Below are positions 61,205 to 64,000 of a stretch of DNA of 64,000 bases, piece by piece (the stretch's first letter is position 1; every line of letters starts with the position of its first letter). Source of the stretch: Sipunculus nudus (Eukaryota; Annelida; Sipuncula; Golfingiida; Sipunculidae); the NCBI GenBank assembly GCA_026874595.1, contig CM049318.1, forward strand, positions 40,900,456-40,964,455. Direction: 5' to 3'. The notes beneath the pieces were generated by a model that had not been told where the DNA came from, did not search any database, and worked only from the letters and a program-made list of their open reading frames with translations. Position numbers and translations under genes: made by a program.

Positions 61205-61405
61205 AACTAATATGAGACACTTTCCATGGTTCGGATGTTGGTGCTTGGTAGTCGGTAAGGGTGGAGGAAACCGGAGAACCTGGAGAAAACCACTGACCTT
61301 GGACGGGCCACTACAACCCACTCTCATAGCCATGCTGGGAATCGAACCCAGGTCGCCAGTGGAGAGGGCCAAGCATTATACTACTCAGCTGTCCAGGCCT
61401 GACTT
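61205..61405 (-). mobile_element. tRNA-derived SINE, minus strand
   Basis: On the minus strand: A-box-like CAGCTGAGTAGTATAATGC, then B box GGTTCGATTCC (61348 to 61338), then a body containing CTCCAGGTTCTCCGGTTTCC, a core widely seen in invertebrate and fish SINEs. Explains the short ORFs here. Confidence 0.7.
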
Positions 61406-61409
61406 TTTT

Positions 61410-62845
61410 CTCCAGGGGAGGGGAATGGAAGTAAGGCTTATCATATGTTATCATAAATTAACAAAATTAAATCACAATGAATCAGCTGATCTCCATTCAG
61501 ATGAATACTTGGACTGCTGGAGTTTTATCATTTCTTTAGTTGCACTCATTGCATTCAAAACTATGGACCCGCCTCCTGATTACACTAAAGTACAGGGTGT
61601 CTGGTCCATTCAGGGCCTTAGCCTGAGCACAGTCTGAGTGGGGGCAGTACATGCTTTGTCAGAGCAAAGCATAATAAGGGGCTCCCCCTTGGGGGCAAGG
61701 TGTGGAAAGTGGAATCCCCCTCCAACTGTGTGGAAATTTTTTAAAATACATGCGAATGATGCGATATATTGGTATTTCTGTGAGTATTTTTCCTATTTAA
61801 AAATATAAGCTCTAATCACAGAACATAATTGCTTGCTTTTATTTAAGTAGCTTAAGGATAACTGAGTGAAAGTCACCAGTCAAATAAAACTTTCTTGCAA
61901 ATACTGCCAAAATTTTTTTGCCTAAGAATGCTAAGAATCTACTGGACACCTCTCCCGTCTTCCATGGAGTAGGACCGATTTGGCACACGCACCCATTGTG
62001 CAGGACCGAAATGGCAACCACAAGGGACCAAAATAGTGATTGACAGCACAGAGGAGTTAGCACCTCCTACCTTGGATGTGGTTGCTAGGTTGGACTAAGA
62101 AAGCATGCTGTTTACACACAGCTGTACATCCCATCAGATTTCCAAAAGTATTAATTTCATAAGGTTTAAAGGTGAAGGTGACAGAGATATTTTTAATTAT
62201 AAAATTGAGAAGTTTGATGAATTTGCGCTGGATACAGCCAGTGTCAGAGAACGAAGCAGCTGACCCCTCTCTTCAATTATGACACCTCAGTGGTTTGGTA
62301 AAACCTACAAATTGTTCAAGTCTAGCAGATTAAATTAAAAAAAGTTGTGACAGTTATAAAAATGTTTATTTGTTTTTTTTTATCACTGAGGGTAATGGTT
62401 CAAAAAAGAATTAAAATTGAAAACATAAAACATGTTTCCATGTCACATGCTGTCATCGGGAGAGGTGGTAGGGGAATAAGTAAATTTTGTTTTTATAAAA
62501 TAAACATTAAAAGAAGTCATGCTAAATATATATTGCTCAAGCAGAGTTTTTGTTACAAAGGAAAGTTGTTTTTATCAAATTATTTAATTAATTGAAATCT
62601 ATAATATTTAGTAACAATAATTAAACTACCAGAATTCAAACAATAAATTACTGAAGGGCACATAATAATGGTAAAATCACACATAATGTGTGAACATCAC
62701 AACATGGTTAATCATATATCATGTATGTTTAAATATTTAAAATATATGTAATATACAAGAAAAATATTCTCATGGCTACGATAAAATAGTCTTAATGTAT
62801 AAGAGGTCGATGGAGCAGGAACAAAAGGGAAGCAAAATTTGACCT
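61410..62845. other. Intergenic sequence, no gene recognised
   Basis: No ORF with recognisable features and no clear repeat between the SINE and the second Harbinger-like MITE. Confidence 0.5.
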
Positions 62846-62849
62846 ATTA

Positions 62850-63177
62850 GGCCAAAAAAAATTAAAGGTATGGTTCTCAGGCACCACCCTCATCAATTTT
62901 AAACCCCCGCATCAAAAATTTTTATTTTGATTTTCAATAAAAACTTTCCAATTTTGAGCTGCTGCCGCTCCGACATTTATTTCAAACCATACAATTTTCT
63001 TTGTTTTGTAGTGCTTTTACTTATTTAGCAAAATAAAACTGTTATTTTCATGCTTTTCCCTTATCATTTGACATTTTTATCGAAACATACAAAAAAAATT
63101 AAAATAAAAAAAGCGCCCGCCCGCATTGATTTCTGAAAAAAAGTGCCTGAGAACCATACCTTTTTTTTATTTTGGCC
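62850..63177. mobile_element. Harbinger-like MITE copy 2, 328 bp
   Basis: Same termini as the copy at 50686-50972 (GGCCAAAAAAAATTAAAGG, TATGGTTCTCAGGCAC), again flanked by TTA at 62847-62849 and 63178-63180. The interior is similar but about 40 bp longer. Confidence 0.82.
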
Positions 63178-63538
63178 TTATATAATTATATAATTAGGGT
63201 AATCTCATCCCTGCGTTTCTTCTCGTCTTGTGATTTTATTATGAAGAGAAGGAATAAAACATAAAAATTAATTTTTATTTAAATTCAAATCATTAACACA
63301 TGGCTTGGCTGTATTAAAAAATATACAATGACAAGTCCATTGAGCATATGGTTGAAAGTAAACACACGTGTAAGGAATGTCCAACCTGGTGTCCAACCTC
63401 CTCAAGTGTTTACATGGCCTAGCTCATTTCCAGTCCAGCAATCACATTCGCTGATTGGCCAATAGATTTGTGGATCATGCACTCACCGTCACGCAAACTA
63501 ATTTATCCATGAACTCTAGCATATTAATTCAATGAAAA

Positions 63539-64000
63539 ATCATAAGCACAGGACTAACAAGCAACCAATCAGGTGACCGTTGGCTTTGTAAACCGTCAAT
63601 CATCTGACAAACACAAAATTTGCATAATTTAGCAGAGCTCTGCCATACAGAACCCATGTATCTGTACCAGTACCCATGTCAGCATGTTTTCTGGGGTATT
63701 TTTTTTTTATACAAAGAAGAAAATAAAGAAAGTTCTAGGCCATGGGTTGCAGGAGCAATTCCTCCAACCTCTGAGTGAATAATAATGTCTTACCTGACAC
63801 ATAATTCATATTAGATAAGTAATCCCAAAAATGGCAAGAAAGTCAACAATGACTGCGATATATTCATCAATGGAGAACAATGATCCCAGTTGATGACGTC
63901 AGTCAATATGATGTCAAATGTCATCAACCATTGTGACATCACTATTGTCTAGTAAATAGTCACAACCATGGGCATAGGAGACCTTCTGTGTAGGAGTGTA
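63539..64000 (+). repeat. Dispersed repeat, copy 2 (runs to the window edge)
   Basis: Same orientation and block order as 51529-51900; the closing TGACATCACTATTGT block is at about 63940. Confidence 0.58.

Overview
This is animal genomic DNA: AT-rich, intron-rich and full of repeats. One multi-exon gene on the minus strand fills its middle. The mixture of tRNA-derived SINEs, an L2/CR1-like LINE, MITEs and long tandem-core repeats suggests a lophotrochozoan, probably a bivalve mollusc. That placement is an inference, not proven from the sequence.

The gene is GPR155 (LYCHOS), the lysosomal cholesterol sensor: a PIN-like transporter domain fused to a GPCR-like membrane domain and a C-terminal DEP domain. 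I placed 15 coding exons from 59192 down to 26896. Every junction has GT/AG boundaries and compatible phase, and the exons sum to 2751 nt (916 codons plus stop). The presumed 5' UTR carries two small upstream ORFs. A 4-kb stretch without large repeats follows the stop codon and may be a long 3' UTR plus flank.

Regions: 1-13 kb is intergenic, with repeat copies and a SINE. 13.2-22.9 kb is a nested stack of three related mobile-element families, here called R1, R2 and R3. 22.9-26.9 kb lacks large repeats. 26.9-59.2 kb is GPR155; its introns hold a 6.5-kb array of a 35-bp repeat (28.9-35.4 kb), a 37-bp minisatellite (40.6-41.55 kb), an 846-bp hAT-like element with a perfect 8-bp target duplication, R1/R2/R3 copies, a Harbinger-like MITE and a 5'-truncated LINE. 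59.3-64 kb is intergenic, with a tRNA-derived SINE, a second copy of the Harbinger-like MITE and a dispersed repeat.

Two things deserve most attention. First, almost every unit of the 35-bp array carries AATAAA with a GU-rich tract 18-27 nt downstream, in the transcript orientation of GPR155, so about 180 potential cleavage/polyadenylation signals lie inside intron 12, ending about 125 nt before the next exon. Second, R1, R2 and R3 share one architecture: a short 5' hairpin, a 10-13 bp inverted repeat near both ends, and a core of tandem cassettes carrying GGTGGCGCCACC. This resembles non-autonomous Helentron-type (HINE/pearl-like) elements with interchangeable cores. No autonomous partner is present in the window.
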